From NCBI GenBank assembly GCA_049514555.1, contig JBEKUY010000001.1:186001-250000 (forward strand): a stretch of DNA of 64,000 nt. Direction: 5' to 3'. The translations under genes and the position numbers were made by a program. The notes under the pieces are model-generated. The model saw only the letters and a list, made by a program, of their open reading frames with translations. It had not been told where the DNA came from and did no database searches. Within the stretch, counting starts at the first letter, position 1. Every line of letters begins with the position of its first letter. This document shows, piece by piece, positions 16,423 to 25,168 of this stretch. The stretch is from JBEKUY01 sp049514555. Lineage in GTDB: Bacteria; Acidobacteriota; Terriglobia; Acidiferrales; UBA7541.

Positions 16423-16660
16423 AGCTAACCAAAGAAGTACCCTCCTGGCCGTCTCCACATTGAGGCAGCGCCATCAGCGCGGGTCCTGAAGCGACGGAGC
16501 GGCGAGGTCCGAGGAAAGGTCCGCTGTTTATAGAAAGTGATTGCCCGGTCGAGGATTCTCCCGAGAACAGGCAGCGGGTCTGTACAATCAGCATGACAGG
16601 AAATGGGCGCGACGGCCGTACCCTTCGCTGAGGGCGAGCCGCCGGGCGACGGAGGCTTTC

Positions 16661-17521
16661 ATGGCGAACCCCACGCGAGGCGCGTTTGATCTCGACCCAC
16701 AGATGCCGGTGTCATCAGTTCTTCGGGTGTTGCGGTTGCGGCTAGCCGCGATTGTCATCGCGGTCATTGTGCTCATCGTCTTGCTGGCTTCGACCACGTC
16801 GGTGCCAACGGGGCACGTGGGCGTGCTCACGATCTTTGGCCGAGTGACCGGCGAGGTGCTGCCCGAGGGGATTCACCTGATTAATCCCCTGAAGTCGGTG
16901 GAGAAACTTTCGATCCAGACGCAGTCGGAAAAAGAAAGCGCGAGCGTGCCCTCGAACGAAGGCCTAATCATCGCGCTGGACACTTCGTTGCTGTTTCGCC
17001 TGGATCGGGACAAGGCTGCGTACGTGTATCAATCTGTCGGGTCGGATTATGCGGAGAAAGTGGTTGAGCCGACCCTGCGTGCCGCGATTCGCGCGGCGAC
17101 CTCGGCGCACACGGCGAACGCGCTCTATACGAATGCTCGTGAGCTGGTGCAGCAGCAGATTCAGGACGAGCTGAAGGCGCAGCTTGCGCCACGCGGCGTC
17201 ATCGTGGAGAACGTGTTGCTCCGCGACGTGCAGTTGCCGGCAATGCTGAAGGGCTCCATCGAGGCCAAGCAGCAGGCGGAACAGGACGCGCTGCGGATGA
17301 GCTTCATTCTGCAGAAGGAGAAGCAGGAAGCGGAACGGAAGCGCATCGAGGCGCAGGGCATCGCGGATTTTCAGAAGATCGTCGCGCAGGGAATTAGCCC
17401 GCAATTGCTCGAGTGGAAGGGAATCGAGGCGACCGAAAAGCTGGCGGTGAGCCCGAATTCCAAAATAGTGATTATCGGAAATTCGAAGAATGGGCTGCCA
17501 CTGGTGCTCGAGCCGAGGTAG
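16661..17521 (+). CDS. SPFH/prohibitin-family membrane protein
   Basis: A 286-residue protein with a single membrane segment at about 27-48 (RLAAIVIAVIVLIVLLAS), then a prohibitin-homology (SPFH) domain starting PTGHVGVLTIFGRVTGEVLPEGIHLINPL. An alanine/glutamate/glutamine-rich coiled coil follows (IEAKQQAEQDALRMSF...KEKQEAERKRIEAQG). It resembles prohibitin/HflC-type proteins that assemble membrane microdomains and modulate AAA proteases. The ATG at 16661 follows GGAGG by five bases and is chosen over an in-frame ATG at 16541, which would add a 40-residue hydrophilic extension. It sits between cdsA and dxr, an unusual insertion in this cluster. Confidence 0.82.
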   Translation: MANPTRGAFDLDPQMPVSSVLRVLRLRLAAIVIAVIVLIVLLASTTSVPTGHVGVLTIFGRVTGEVLPEGIHLINPLKSVEKLSIQTQSEKESASVPSNEGLIIALDTSLLFRLDRDKAAYVYQSVGSDYAEKVVEPTLRAAIRAATSAHTANALYTNARELVQQQIQDELKAQLAPRGVIVENVLLRDVQLPAMLKGSIEAKQQAEQDALRMSFILQKEKQEAERKRIEAQGIADFQKIVAQGISPQLLEWKGIEATEKLAVSPNSKIVIIGNSKNGLPLVLEPR

Positions 17522-17723
17522 TGGCCGTCTTGGCCGAGCGCAGAGACAAACGCCCGTAAGAGAATCCAAGGGCTGTGGACGCGCGCCACTCGGATCGAGC
17601 GGCACGCTGGACCGGGTTTGCAGGGCGATACGGGCAGCGCTTGCCGTCTGGTAGTATTGGGGAGTATCAGCGAGAGACTGCGATCGACGCTGACCATGGA
17701 AGTTCCCGCATAGAGACACAAAC

Positions 17724-18914
17724 TTGAAGCGCATAGCCATTCTCGGGTCGACCGGATCCATCGGGCGGCAGTGCCTGAACGTCGTAGAGACGTTGCCGGA
17801 GCGGCTGGGCATGGTGGCGCTGGCCGCGGGGAATAACGTCGAGGAGATCGCGGGACAGGTCGAGCGGCATCATCCACAGGTGGTCTCCGTGGCGGATGCG
17901 GCGCGGGCGGACGAGCTTGCCCGGCGGTTGCGCGAGCGCGGCACAACGCCCCTGCCGGAGATTCACTGGGGCCGCGAGGGAATGCTGGCCGTGGGGACAC
18001 ATGCCGAAGCGGAGATCGTGGTTTCGGCAGCGGTGGGCGTTGTGGGACTTGAAGCAACCTACGCGGCGATCGAGAAGGGCAAGCGGGTGGCGCTGTCGAA
18101 TAAAGAAGTCCTGGTCGCAGCGGGTGAACTCGTGATGGCCGCGGCGGAACGGGCAGGAACCGAGTTGCTGCCCGTGGACAGCGAGCACAATGCGATCCAC
18201 CAGTGCCTGCGAGGCGGAGAGCGGAGCGAGGTCAAGCGGTTGATCCTAACGGCGTCGGGCGGGCCGTTCCGGAAGACGCCGCTCAGAGATTTGGCCAGCG
18301 CGACGCCGGAGCAGGCGCTGGCGCATCCGAACTGGCGCATGGGCCAGCGAATTACGGTGGACTCGGCGACACTCGTGAACAAAGGATTTGAAGTGATCGA
18401 GGCGCGGTGGCTCTTTGGGGTGACGCCCGAGCAGATTGAAGTGGCGATTCATCCACAGTCCACGATCCACTCGATGGTGGAGTTCGTGGATGGTTCAATC
18501 CTGGCACAATTGGGAGCAACGGATATGCGCCTTCCCATCCAATATGCGCTAACCTATCCAGAGCGAGTGACATCCAACCAGTGTGTATTGGACTGGTCGC
18601 GGTTGCGCCGGCTGGACTTTGAGAAAGTGTCGACGCGGCGCTTTCCGTGCTTGAAACTGGCGCGGCAGGCATTGAAGAAGGGCGGGGCGCTCCCGTGCGC
18701 GTTCAACGCGGCGGATGAAGTAGCGGTCGCGGCGTTTCTGGAAAGGCGGCTGCCATTCAACGCGATTGCCGTTGTGATCGAGCGGGTGCTCGAGCGCACG
18801 CCGCGGATGCAATTCACGAACATTGCCGACGTGCTCGCGGCGGACGATGAAGCGCGAAGAATTGCGCGGGAAGAGATCGAGCGGCACGCAGGGAAGGTAG
18901 CAGCAGCAGACTAG
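17724..18914 (+). CDS. dxr: 1-deoxy-D-xylulose 5-phosphate reductoisomerase
   Basis: Second enzyme of the MEP isoprenoid pathway, converting DXP to MEP with NADPH and a divalent metal; 396 residues. The NADPH motif GSTGSIG is at residues 8-14. Later motifs are SNKEVLVAAGELVM, the metal-binding PVDSEHNAIHQCL, TASGGPFRKTP, MGQRITVDSATLVNKGFEVIEA and HPQSTIHSMVEF. The start is TTG at 17724 (KRIAILGSTGSIG), because no ATG or GTG lies sensibly before the Rossmann motif. Genes for polyprenyl synthesis (uppS) and envelope proteolysis (rseP) flank it as in many Gram-negative genomes. Confidence 0.96.
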   Translation: MKRIAILGSTGSIGRQCLNVVETLPERLGMVALAAGNNVEEIAGQVERHHPQVVSVADAARADELARRLRERGTTPLPEIHWGREGMLAVGTHAEAEIVVSAAVGVVGLEATYAAIEKGKRVALSNKEVLVAAGELVMAAAERAGTELLPVDSEHNAIHQCLRGGERSEVKRLILTASGGPFRKTPLRDLASATPEQALAHPNWRMGQRITVDSATLVNKGFEVIEARWLFGVTPEQIEVAIHPQSTIHSMVEFVDGSILAQLGATDMRLPIQYALTYPERVTSNQCVLDWSRLRRLDFEKVSTRRFPCLKLARQALKKGGALPCAFNAADEVAVAAFLERRLPFNAIAVVIERVLERTPRMQFTNIADVLAADDEARRIAREEIERHAGKVAAAD

Positions 18915-18952
18915 CGGGGTCGGGCCAGCGGCAGGGAAGGGATGCGAGAAAC

Positions 18953-20272
18953 ATGAGTCTAATCTTGGGAGTGGTGCTCGTCCTCGGGGTGATGATCCTC
19001 GTGCACGAGGCGGGACATTTTGTGGTGGCGCGGCTATGCGGCGTGCGCGTGGATGTTTTTTCGATTGGATTCGGGCCGCGGCTGTTCGGCTGGAAGCGGG
19101 GCGCGACCGATTACCGTGTGAGCGCGGTGCCGCTCGGTGGGTACGTGCGCATGGCCGGCCAGGATCTGTCCGATGTGGATCGCGGCAAGACCGCGGCTCC
19201 CTCCGGCAAACCCGACGAGCTTTTGAGCAAGACCCGATGGCAGAGGGCCATCATTGCCTTCGCGGGTCCGGCGGTGAACCTGATCCTGCCGGTGGTGCTG
19301 CTGACTGCGTTTTTCATTGTCAAGGGCCAACCCTATCCCGCGTATCTGGACAAGCCGGTCCAGGTGTTGTGGCCCGCGACCGGAAGTCCGCTGCAAGCCG
19401 GCGACCGCGTGGTGGCGATCAACGGTGTGAACGATCCGACGTGGGAGAAGGCAGAGGCTGCAGCCAGTACAGCAGGACCGGGAGACACCTGGCACCTCAC
19501 CGTGGAAAACCAAGGCGCAAGACGCTCCGTGGATGTGCCGGTGAAGGATGCCGCGCAGGCGATGCGTGTGTTCGGATACCCGCCGATCCCCCCAACCATT
19601 GACGAGGTCGTTGCCGGGATGCCGGCGTATCGGGCCGGGTTGCAGCCAGGTGACGAGATCGTGGCGTTGAATGGCCAGCGGATCGGAACTTGGCCGCAGT
19701 TTGTGGACCTGGTGAAGGCATCGGGCGGGAAGCCTCTACAAGTAAGGGTGCGGAGGAAGGACCAGGAGACGGATGTCCAATTGACTCCGCAGCAGATGGC
19801 CGATGATCGGGGCGAGACAGTATGGATGGTGGGTATCCAGCGGCGGTTGCAGATGGACTACCGCTCGGTGGGCGCCGGGCAGGCAATACAGTTTGCGGTC
19901 TTGGACACCGCCGCCGGGATCGATCAAGTCGTGAACATAGTGGGGAGGCTATTTACGGGGCGCGTTTCGGTCAGGCAGCTCCAAGGCGTCGTGGGCATCG
20001 CGAGGGAATCAGGCCAAGCGGTGCGGCAAGGCCCGTCCTCGGTGATAAACCTGATGGCGCTAATTAGCGTGAACCTGGGCATCCTGAACCTGCTGCCTAT
20101 TCCGATTCTGGACGGCGGTCACATCCTGCTCTTGGCCATTGAAGGAGCGATGCGGCGCGATTTGAGCCTGGCGTTCAAGGAGCGGTTTGTACAGGTCGGC
20201 TTCGTGTTCCTCTTGGTACTGTTCGGAATCGTCATGTACAATGACGTGGTGCGGATACTGCCGGTGCGCTGA
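18953..20272 (+). CDS. rseP: Site-2 intramembrane zinc metalloprotease RseP/RIP
   Basis: A 439-residue membrane protease that cleaves anti-sigma factors and leftover signal peptides. The zinc motif HEAGH is at 18-22 in the first membrane helix. GFGPRLFGWKRGATDYRVSAVPLGGYVRMAG follows, then two PDZ regions (LQAGDRVVAINGV and YRAGLQPGDEIVALNGQ). The C-terminal metal-ligand motif LDGGH lies near 386-390, followed by a last hydrophobic helix. It lies 38 bp after dxr. The zinc-finger anti-sigma gene at 51.65 kb is a conceivable substrate but is not linked. Confidence 0.95.
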   Translation: MSLILGVVLVLGVMILVHEAGHFVVARLCGVRVDVFSIGFGPRLFGWKRGATDYRVSAVPLGGYVRMAGQDLSDVDRGKTAAPSGKPDELLSKTRWQRAIIAFAGPAVNLILPVVLLTAFFIVKGQPYPAYLDKPVQVLWPATGSPLQAGDRVVAINGVNDPTWEKAEAAASTAGPGDTWHLTVENQGARRSVDVPVKDAAQAMRVFGYPPIPPTIDEVVAGMPAYRAGLQPGDEIVALNGQRIGTWPQFVDLVKASGGKPLQVRVRRKDQETDVQLTPQQMADDRGETVWMVGIQRRLQMDYRSVGAGQAIQFAVLDTAAGIDQVVNIVGRLFTGRVSVRQLQGVVGIARESGQAVRQGPSSVINLMALISVNLGILNLLPIPILDGGHILLLAIEGAMRRDLSLAFKERFVQVGFVFLLVLFGIVMYNDVVRILPVR

Positions 20273-20305
20273 GTGGCGACCGGCCCGCGCAGGGTTCTTC
20301 CTCAC

Positions 20306-20800
20306 ATGACTGTTACGCCTGCACACCGCGTTTCCTCGGGCGAGCGAATCAATACTCCGGAAACAAGCGGGAGCCTGCGCAAGGCCCTCGAAAGGAAGCG
20401 AATTCGCCTGACGCGGCAACGGCGGGTGATCCTCGAGGTCATGGACTCGGCCGAGCGCCATCTGGACGCCGGAGAAATCCTGGCGCGGGCGCAGAAGCTC
20501 GATTCGCGGGTGCACCGTGTAACGATCTACCGCACCATCGACCTGCTGAAGAAGCACGGGCTGATCGACGAGCTGGATCTGCTGCACCTGCGCGGCGATC
20601 AGCATTACTATGAGAGCCACGGGCCGCGCGACCACATCCACGTAGCTTGCCTGGGCTGCGGGAAAGTCCGCGAATTCGAGAGCCGCTTATACGAGCAGTT
20701 GAAAGCGCAGATCGAGCGCGATTGCGCGATGAAAGTCACCATGGCGCGCACGGAAGTGGGCGGCTACTGCGACGAGTGCCGCGCGAAGCTCTCGAACTGA
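20306..20800 (+). CDS. fur: Fur-family transcriptional regulator
   Basis: A 164-residue Fur/Zur/PerR-type repressor. A winged-helix N-domain (KRIRLTRQRRVILEVM...HRVTIYRTIDLLKKHGLIDEL) is followed by the dimerisation domain. The metal region reads HGPRDHIHVACLGCGKVREFE, with a second CxxC, CDEC, near the C-terminus, giving the structural zinc site. The usual HHDH is PRDH, so one sensory histidine differs; the subclass (Fe, Zn or peroxide) is undecided. ATG 20306 is preferred; a GTG directly abutting the rseP stop (20273) would add 11 residues. Follows rseP with no terminator. Confidence 0.85.
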   Translation: MTVTPAHRVSSGERINTPETSGSLRKALERKRIRLTRQRRVILEVMDSAERHLDAGEILARAQKLDSRVHRVTIYRTIDLLKKHGLIDELDLLHLRGDQHYYESHGPRDHIHVACLGCGKVREFESRLYEQLKAQIERDCAMKVTMARTEVGGYCDECRAKLSN

Positions 20801-20836
20801 TTCCCTTAAGATAAATGCATCGCTGATCCCGAGCTG

Positions 20837-21631
20837 TCACCAAAGACGGTTCGGCGTGAGTCGCGCGGTGATGTCCATGGCGCGCCGGTAGTATTCCTTG
20901 TGATGGAGCTCGGACGCGGCATCCTCATCCACAACGAAAGTCACGTCAGGGTGGAGCTGGAGAGCGGACGAAGTGACCGCAGCGGTGACGGGGCCCTCGA
21001 TGGCCTTGACCACCGATCTTGCCTTGGCTGATCCGGAAGCCAGAATGAGGACGCGCCGAGCTTCCATGATCGTCCCGATGCCCATGGTGATGGCGCACTG
21101 CGGCATTTCCTCGTCCGGGGAGAAGAATCGCCGGTTGTCTTCGAGCGTTTCCTTACTAAGAGTTTTCAGCCGGGTCCGCGATCCCAGGCTGGAGGAAGGC
21201 TCGTTGAACCCGACGTGGCCATCCCTTCCGACCCCAAGAATCTGCAGGTCGATTCCGCCCGCGCGGCGGATTGATTCTTCGTAGGAAGCGCAATAAGCCT
21301 CAAAATCTCCGCGCTTGGTTCCTTCCGGGATGTGGATGTTGGCCGCCGGAATATTGACGTGATCGAAGAAACGATGGCGCATGAAATAGTGGAAGCTCTG
21401 GGGATGATCGTCGTTCAGGCCGACGTACTCGTCGAGATTGAAAGTCGCGACCCGCGAGAAATCCAGGCCCTGCTCCCGGTGCATCCGGGCAAGCTCCCGG
21501 TACAAACCCAGCATGGTGGCTCCCGTGGCCAAGCCTAGAACCACGGCGGGCCGGCTGCGCACGGCGTGGGCCACGATCCGCGCTGCTTCCCGGCTCACGT
21601 CTTCGTAGTCTTGTTCGAGTACGACGAGCAT
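20837..21631 (-). CDS. nagB: Glucosamine-6-phosphate deaminase
   Basis: Isomerising deaminase converting GlcN6P to fructose 6-phosphate and ammonia in amino-sugar catabolism; 264 residues. Family motifs are LGLATGATMLGLYREL, FNLDEYVGLNDDHPQSFHYFM, the catalytic GVGRDGHVGFNEPSSSLGSRTR and TMGIGTIMEARRVLI. The start ATG has GGGGAAGG six bases upstream. It converges with fur across a 36-bp spacer that shows no hairpin terminator. The CDS is co-directional with ribF but separated by 169 bp containing its own promoter candidate. Confidence 0.95.
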   Translation of the reverse strand: MLVVLEQDYEDVSREAARIVAHAVRSRPAVVLGLATGATMLGLYRELARMHREQGLDFSRVATFNLDEYVGLNDDHPQSFHYFMRHRFFDHVNIPAANIHIPEGTKRGDFEAYCASYEESIRRAGGIDLQILGVGRDGHVGFNEPSSSLGSRTRLKTLSKETLEDNRRFFSPDEEMPQCAITMGIGTIMEARRVLILASGSAKARSVVKAIEGPVTAAVTSSALQLHPDVTFVVDEDAASELHHKEYYRRAMDITARLTPNRLW

Positions 21632-21764
21632 CGTCTACCTTCCCCAGTATTGAATAGCACGGCGGAAGATATGGTCGCTCACTCTCAAAAGAGCTTCCCG
21701 TCAGCCCGGCTCCGCACGAGCCCAGGCAAGGCACATCTTCTACACCCTTATCACCGGCTTTCAA

Positions 21765-21793
21765 ATGAAAAATCGGTGGCGAGAAATAGTCAA
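21765..21793 (-). promoter_or_regulatory. Promoter candidate for nagB
   Basis: Read on the minus strand, TTGACT (21788-21793), a 17-bp spacer and TTTCAT (21765-21770) make a moderate sigma70 promoter. It begins 8 bp beyond the ribF stop codon and predicts a leader of about 127 nt before nagB. A CACCG/CGGTG inverted repeat overlaps the element and could be an operator, but this is speculative. Confidence 0.4.
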
Positions 21794-21800
21794 GGACGAT

Positions 21801-22769
21801 TCAGGCGCGCGTGGGCTTGGTCCTACGAAGGCGGTTGAAGAAGCGCTCCGCGCTAGCGATGTCGCGAGCAATCTGAGCTCGTAACTCGGCGGGGCCCGGG
21901 AACTTCTTTTCGCCGCGCAGACGCTTCAAGAAGCGGACTTCCATCCTGCCGCGCGTAAGTTTCTCGGAAAAGCCAAGAAGGTGCGACTCGAAGGACAGCG
22001 ACGAACCGCTGAAGGTAGGGCGGCGGCCCACATTGGTAACGGAGGGCCGGGTCTCGCCAGCGACGACCGACTCAGTAACGTAAACAGCGCGGGCGGGGAG
22101 AAGCTCCTGCTCCGGAGAGAGGTTGAGCGTGGGGAAGACGAGTTTGCTTCCGGTGCCTGTTCCGGCGTGGATTTCGCCGGTGAGAACGAACGGGCGGCCG
22201 AGGAGACGCGCGGCGCGGCCGACGTCGCCCTGGGCGACGGCGCGGCGGACGGCCGTGCTCGACACAATTTGACCGCCGGTGCGCACCGGAGAAACGATTT
22301 CCACACCGAAGCCCTGCTGAGTTCCGAGCCGGCGCAGCAGCGTGACGTCGCCGGCATGGTCACATCCGAAACAGAAGTTCTCCCCCACGAGAATGGCGCG
22401 CAATTGGAGCCGGGCGACGAGCATGTCTCGAACGAAGTCATCGGCGGCGATCTGCGCCAGGGCACGATCGAAGCGCAGGATGACAGCCGCATCAAGACCG
22501 AGGGCACGGAACCATTCGACGCGCTGCTCGTTCGTGGAGATGCGCGGCGGAGCGGATTCGGGACGAAGAACTTTGAGCGGAGACGGATCGAAGGTGAGGG
22601 CGGTGGAGACGGCACCCAGCAATTTCGCGCGCTCGACAACGCTGCGGAGGATGGCCTGGTGGCCTAGATGCATCCCATCGAAATTGCCGATGGTCAGGAC
22701 GCTCCCGCGGCCCGAAGCGGCGAAGAGCGCGGCCCACTCCTCAGTTGAATGAAAGAGAGCGAGAGTCAC
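21801..22769 (-). CDS. ribF: Bifunctional riboflavin kinase / FAD synthetase
   Basis: Makes FMN and then FAD from riboflavin and ATP; 322 residues. The N-terminal nucleotidyltransferase domain has TIGNFDGMHLGHQ at 26-38 with the HxGH motif, and later GENFCFGCDHAG. SSTAVRRAVAQGDVGRAARLLGRPFVLTGEI leads into the C-terminal kinase domain, GTGTGSKLVFPTLNL, where the usual glycine of GFPTxN is valine but PT-N is kept. The ATG overlaps the stop of the upstream metallo-hydrolase by 4 bp, so the two are translationally coupled. Confidence 0.94.
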   Translation of the reverse strand: MTLALFHSTEEWAALFAASGRGSVLTIGNFDGMHLGHQAILRSVVERAKLLGAVSTALTFDPSPLKVLRPESAPPRISTNEQRVEWFRALGLDAAVILRFDRALAQIAADDFVRDMLVARLQLRAILVGENFCFGCDHAGDVTLLRRLGTQQGFGVEIVSPVRTGGQIVSSTAVRRAVAQGDVGRAARLLGRPFVLTGEIHAGTGTGSKLVFPTLNLSPEQELLPARAVYVTESVVAGETRPSVTNVGRRPTFSGSSLSFESHLLGFSEKLTRGRMEVRFLKRLRGEKKFPGPAELRAQIARDIASAERFFNRLRRTKPTRA

Positions 22770-23560
22770 GAGGAACGCACCTCAAAAGAGAGTCCGTCGT
22801 AGGCGAGATGGACGTGCGCATAACCCATGCGGCGCAGCCGCTCATTGGTCTCTTCGTGCGGCAGCTCGTGAGCGATGTGCGTAAACCAGGCGCGGCGAGG
22901 CTGGAGCTCGGCGACATAGGCAAGCGCCTGGTCGACCGTGCAATGCATGGGATGGGGCACATCGCGGAGCGCATCAAGAACCAGATCGTCGAGACCGGCG
23001 AGAAGCAGCTTCGATGACGAGGGGAGATCGCTGAAGTCGGTGAGATATGCGGCGGCGCCAAAGCGGAACCCGAGAACGTCCGTATCCCCGTGTCGCGCGG
23101 GGATGGGAGTGATCACGGTGTCGAGAAGCTCGAAAGGGCCATCAATCGCGCGCAGGGCGACTTGCGGGATGGAACTGAGCTTGGGCTGACCGTCGAAGAC
23201 GTAAGCGAAGGTCCGGCGGATGATACGGAAAGTGTCCTCGGAGGCGTACACCGGAACGGCGGCGCCCTGGCGGATATTGAAGGGGCGAATGTCGTCGAAG
23301 CCGAGGATGTGGTCTGCATGACCGTGCGTGAGCAAAACGGCGTCGAGACAGCGCAGACCAACGCGCAGGGCCTGTTGGCGGAAGTCGGGGGTCGTGTCGA
23401 TGACTACGTGATGGCCGTCGCGCGAGAGCAGGACGGACGGACGAAGGCGGTTGTCACGCGGGTCTCGGGAGTGGCAGACCCGGCATGGGCAGGCGACCGA
23501 GGGCACACCCATGGAGGTGCCCGAGCCGAGGACGGTTAGTCGCAGTGCCGTATCGCTCAT
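22766..23560 (-). CDS. MBL-fold metallo-hydrolase (PhnP-like phosphodiesterase family)
   Basis: A 264-residue metallo-beta-lactamase-fold protein. The N-terminus GSGTSMGVPSVACPCRVCHS is characteristic of the PhnP/YycJ-like group and contains a CxCxxC cysteine cluster that may bind an extra zinc. The dinuclear metal motif is LTHGHADHILGFDDIRPF at about residues 97-114. Conserved PARHGDTDVLGFRF and YLTDFSDLP follow, and THIAHELPHE supplies late histidines. PhnP members hydrolyse cyclic phosphodiesters, but no phosphonate genes are nearby, so the substrate is open. It overlaps ribF by 4 bp. Confidence 0.8.
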   Translation of the reverse strand: MSDTALRLTVLGSGTSMGVPSVACPCRVCHSRDPRDNRLRPSVLLSRDGHHVVIDTTPDFRQQALRVGLRCLDAVLLTHGHADHILGFDDIRPFNIRQGAAVPVYASEDTFRIIRRTFAYVFDGQPKLSSIPQVALRAIDGPFELLDTVITPIPARHGDTDVLGFRFGAAAYLTDFSDLPSSSKLLLAGLDDLVLDALRDVPHPMHCTVDQALAYVAELQPRRAWFTHIAHELPHEETNERLRRMGYAHVHLAYDGLSFEVRSS

Positions 23561-23612
23561 GATAAGGAAGAATCTAAGGGCGCAGAGCGCCGTGCCGGGC
23601 GATGAAAGGCGA

Positions 23613-24086
23613 TCAGGGGCGCGATTCCGCCTTGGCCTTCATAGCCTGGGAGGCGACCGCCTGCGTGATCTCCAGATAGGTCATCTTGAGCTTGCCGAGG
23701 AGGTCGAGCAGGAGGCTGTTTTCCTCCGGCGAAAGCCGACCCGCGGTCTTCTCGCGGAGGGCGTCCAGCATGTCGATGAGCTCCCGGGCTGCTTCGGGAT
23801 CGACGATCGGCTGCCCAGTGCGAGGGTCGGCGTAGGCACCCAAGACCATTGCTGCGTTGCTGCCCAGCATGCGAATGAGGTTTTCGAATGCGGGAGAATG
23901 CTCGGGCGGTGGTTCGGGTGCTTGGGCGGTTGCAGGCGCGGCCTGTGGGGCCGCGGCCGGCGTGGGCGGCGGATTATCCCGCGCATTGCGCTCTTGCTCG
24001 GCGACGTCCTGGCGAAGCTCGCCTTCGGCATTGAACAGGCGACGATCAACGACGCGAAAGCTTTCTTCCGGTTTTTGTTCGGACAA
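23613..24086 (-). CDS. DUF1844 family protein
   Basis: A 157-residue protein of unknown function. An acidic N-terminus (SEQKPEESFRVVDRRLF) is followed by a Pro/Ala-rich linker at about 35-60, then a conserved helical domain: FENLIRMLGSNAAMVLGAY, DPEAARELIDMLDALREKT and NSLLLDLLGKLKMTYLEITQAV. I recognise this as the DUF1844 pattern. The TTG at 24086 is chosen because GAGGGA stands five bases upstream. An in-frame ATG at 24266 would add 60 residues of improbable sequence and overlap the divergent mazG region. No membrane segment is evident. Confidence 0.72.
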   Translation of the reverse strand: MSEQKPEESFRVVDRRLFNAEGELRQDVAEQERNARDNPPPTPAAAPQAAPATAQAPEPPPEHSPAFENLIRMLGSNAAMVLGAYADPRTGQPIVDPEAARELIDMLDALREKTAGRLSPEENSLLLDLLGKLKMTYLEITQAVASQAMKAKAESRP

Positions 24087-24259
24087 GAATTTCCCTCGAA
24101 ACGCTTGCTTAGTTAGTCTAGCATCGGGGCGGGAAATTGGGTAGCGGACGCCGATCCACGGCGCCAAGCAAGCCGCAGACCCGCGGAAGCACGTTTCCAC
24201 AAGGCGCGAACTTTGGCGGCCCCACAGTTGTAAAGGGAGAGGAGACAATAGACCCTCGA

Positions 24260-25168
24260 ATGACAACGAACCCGAGACGAGGAAAGAAAAAGAAACGCGA
24301 GATCCGTGCTGTATGGAAGCGCGGCACGACCAGCCGGGACGCGAGCCGCAGTGGCCGCGCGTTCGCGGCGCTGGTGGAGCTGGAGGGGCGCCTGCGCGGG
24401 CCCAGGGGCTGTCCCTGGGACCGCAAGCAGACGCACGAGACGCTGCGGACGTTCATGCTGGAAGAAACGTACGAGGTTCTCGAGGCCATCGATTCCGGCG
24501 ACGCCCGCAAGCTCGCGGAGGAGTTGGGGGACTTGCTGCTGCAGGTCGTGTTTCACGCGCAGATCGCGCGCGAGGAGGGTCGGTTCACCATCGACGAGGT
24601 GATCGAAGCGATTCACTCGAAACTGGTGCGGCGGCACCCGCACGTGTTCGGAACAGCGCGGGCGCGGCATGCAGGCGAGGTGCTGAAGAACTGGGAAATG
24701 CTGAAGGTCGAGGAAAGGCGCGAAGAGGGGCGGCGAACTGGCCGGGAGATGGCTTCGGAGTCGCTGCTCGACGGACTGCCGAAGGGCCTGCCGACGACGC
24801 TCGAGGCTTACCAGATGACACGGCGGGCCGCGCGGATCGGATTTGACTGGGATTCGCTGGAAAACCTCCTGAAGAAGCTGCCGGAGGAGGCGGAGGAGTT
24901 GCGGCGCGCGGTAGAGCAGGGAATTGCGGCAAGAGCCGAGGAAGAGGTAGGGGACCTGCTGTTCGCTGCGGTGAACGCGGCGCGTTTCTTGAAGATCGAT
25001 CCGGAAATCGCCTTGCGGCGCGCGAATCATAAATTCCGCACGAGATTCCGGGAGATGGAGCGACGCGCCCAGGAGAGCGGGAGGAAGCTGGCGGAAGTTG
25101 AGCGTGGCAAGATGGAAGAGCTGTGGGAGCAAACCAAGCAGAATCAGCCGATGAACGGGAGGGGATGA
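24260..25168 (+). CDS. mazG: Nucleoside triphosphate pyrophosphohydrolase MazG
   Basis: Two tandem MazG domains in 302 residues, as in E. coli MazG, which hydrolyses NTPs to NMP and PPi and helps clean aberrant nucleotides. Domain 1 has RGPRGCPWDRKQTHETLRTF and the metal-binding EETYEVLEAI...AEELGDLLLQV. The linker contains HPHVFG and NWEMLK. Domain 2 has EEAEELRRAV...EEEVGDLLFAAVNAAR and KFRTRFREME. The ATG at 24260 is chosen, giving a basic MTTNPRRGKKKKRE N-terminus; AGGAG is about 15 bases upstream, a long spacing. The stop overlaps the next ATG (ATGA). Confidence 0.94.
   Translation: MTTNPRRGKKKKREIRAVWKRGTTSRDASRSGRAFAALVELEGRLRGPRGCPWDRKQTHETLRTFMLEETYEVLEAIDSGDARKLAEELGDLLLQVVFHAQIAREEGRFTIDEVIEAIHSKLVRRHPHVFGTARARHAGEVLKNWEMLKVEERREEGRRTGREMASESLLDGLPKGLPTTLEAYQMTRRAARIGFDWDSLENLLKKLPEEAEELRRAVEQGIAARAEEEVGDLLFAAVNAARFLKIDPEIALRRANHKFRTRFREMERRAQESGRKLAEVERGKMEELWEQTKQNQPMNGRG

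Noticed and set aside
21752..21780. NagR-type operator over the nagB promoter
   Set aside because: The CACCG/CGGTG repeat is short and has a long AT-rich centre. No regulator gene is nearby, so only the promoter is reported.
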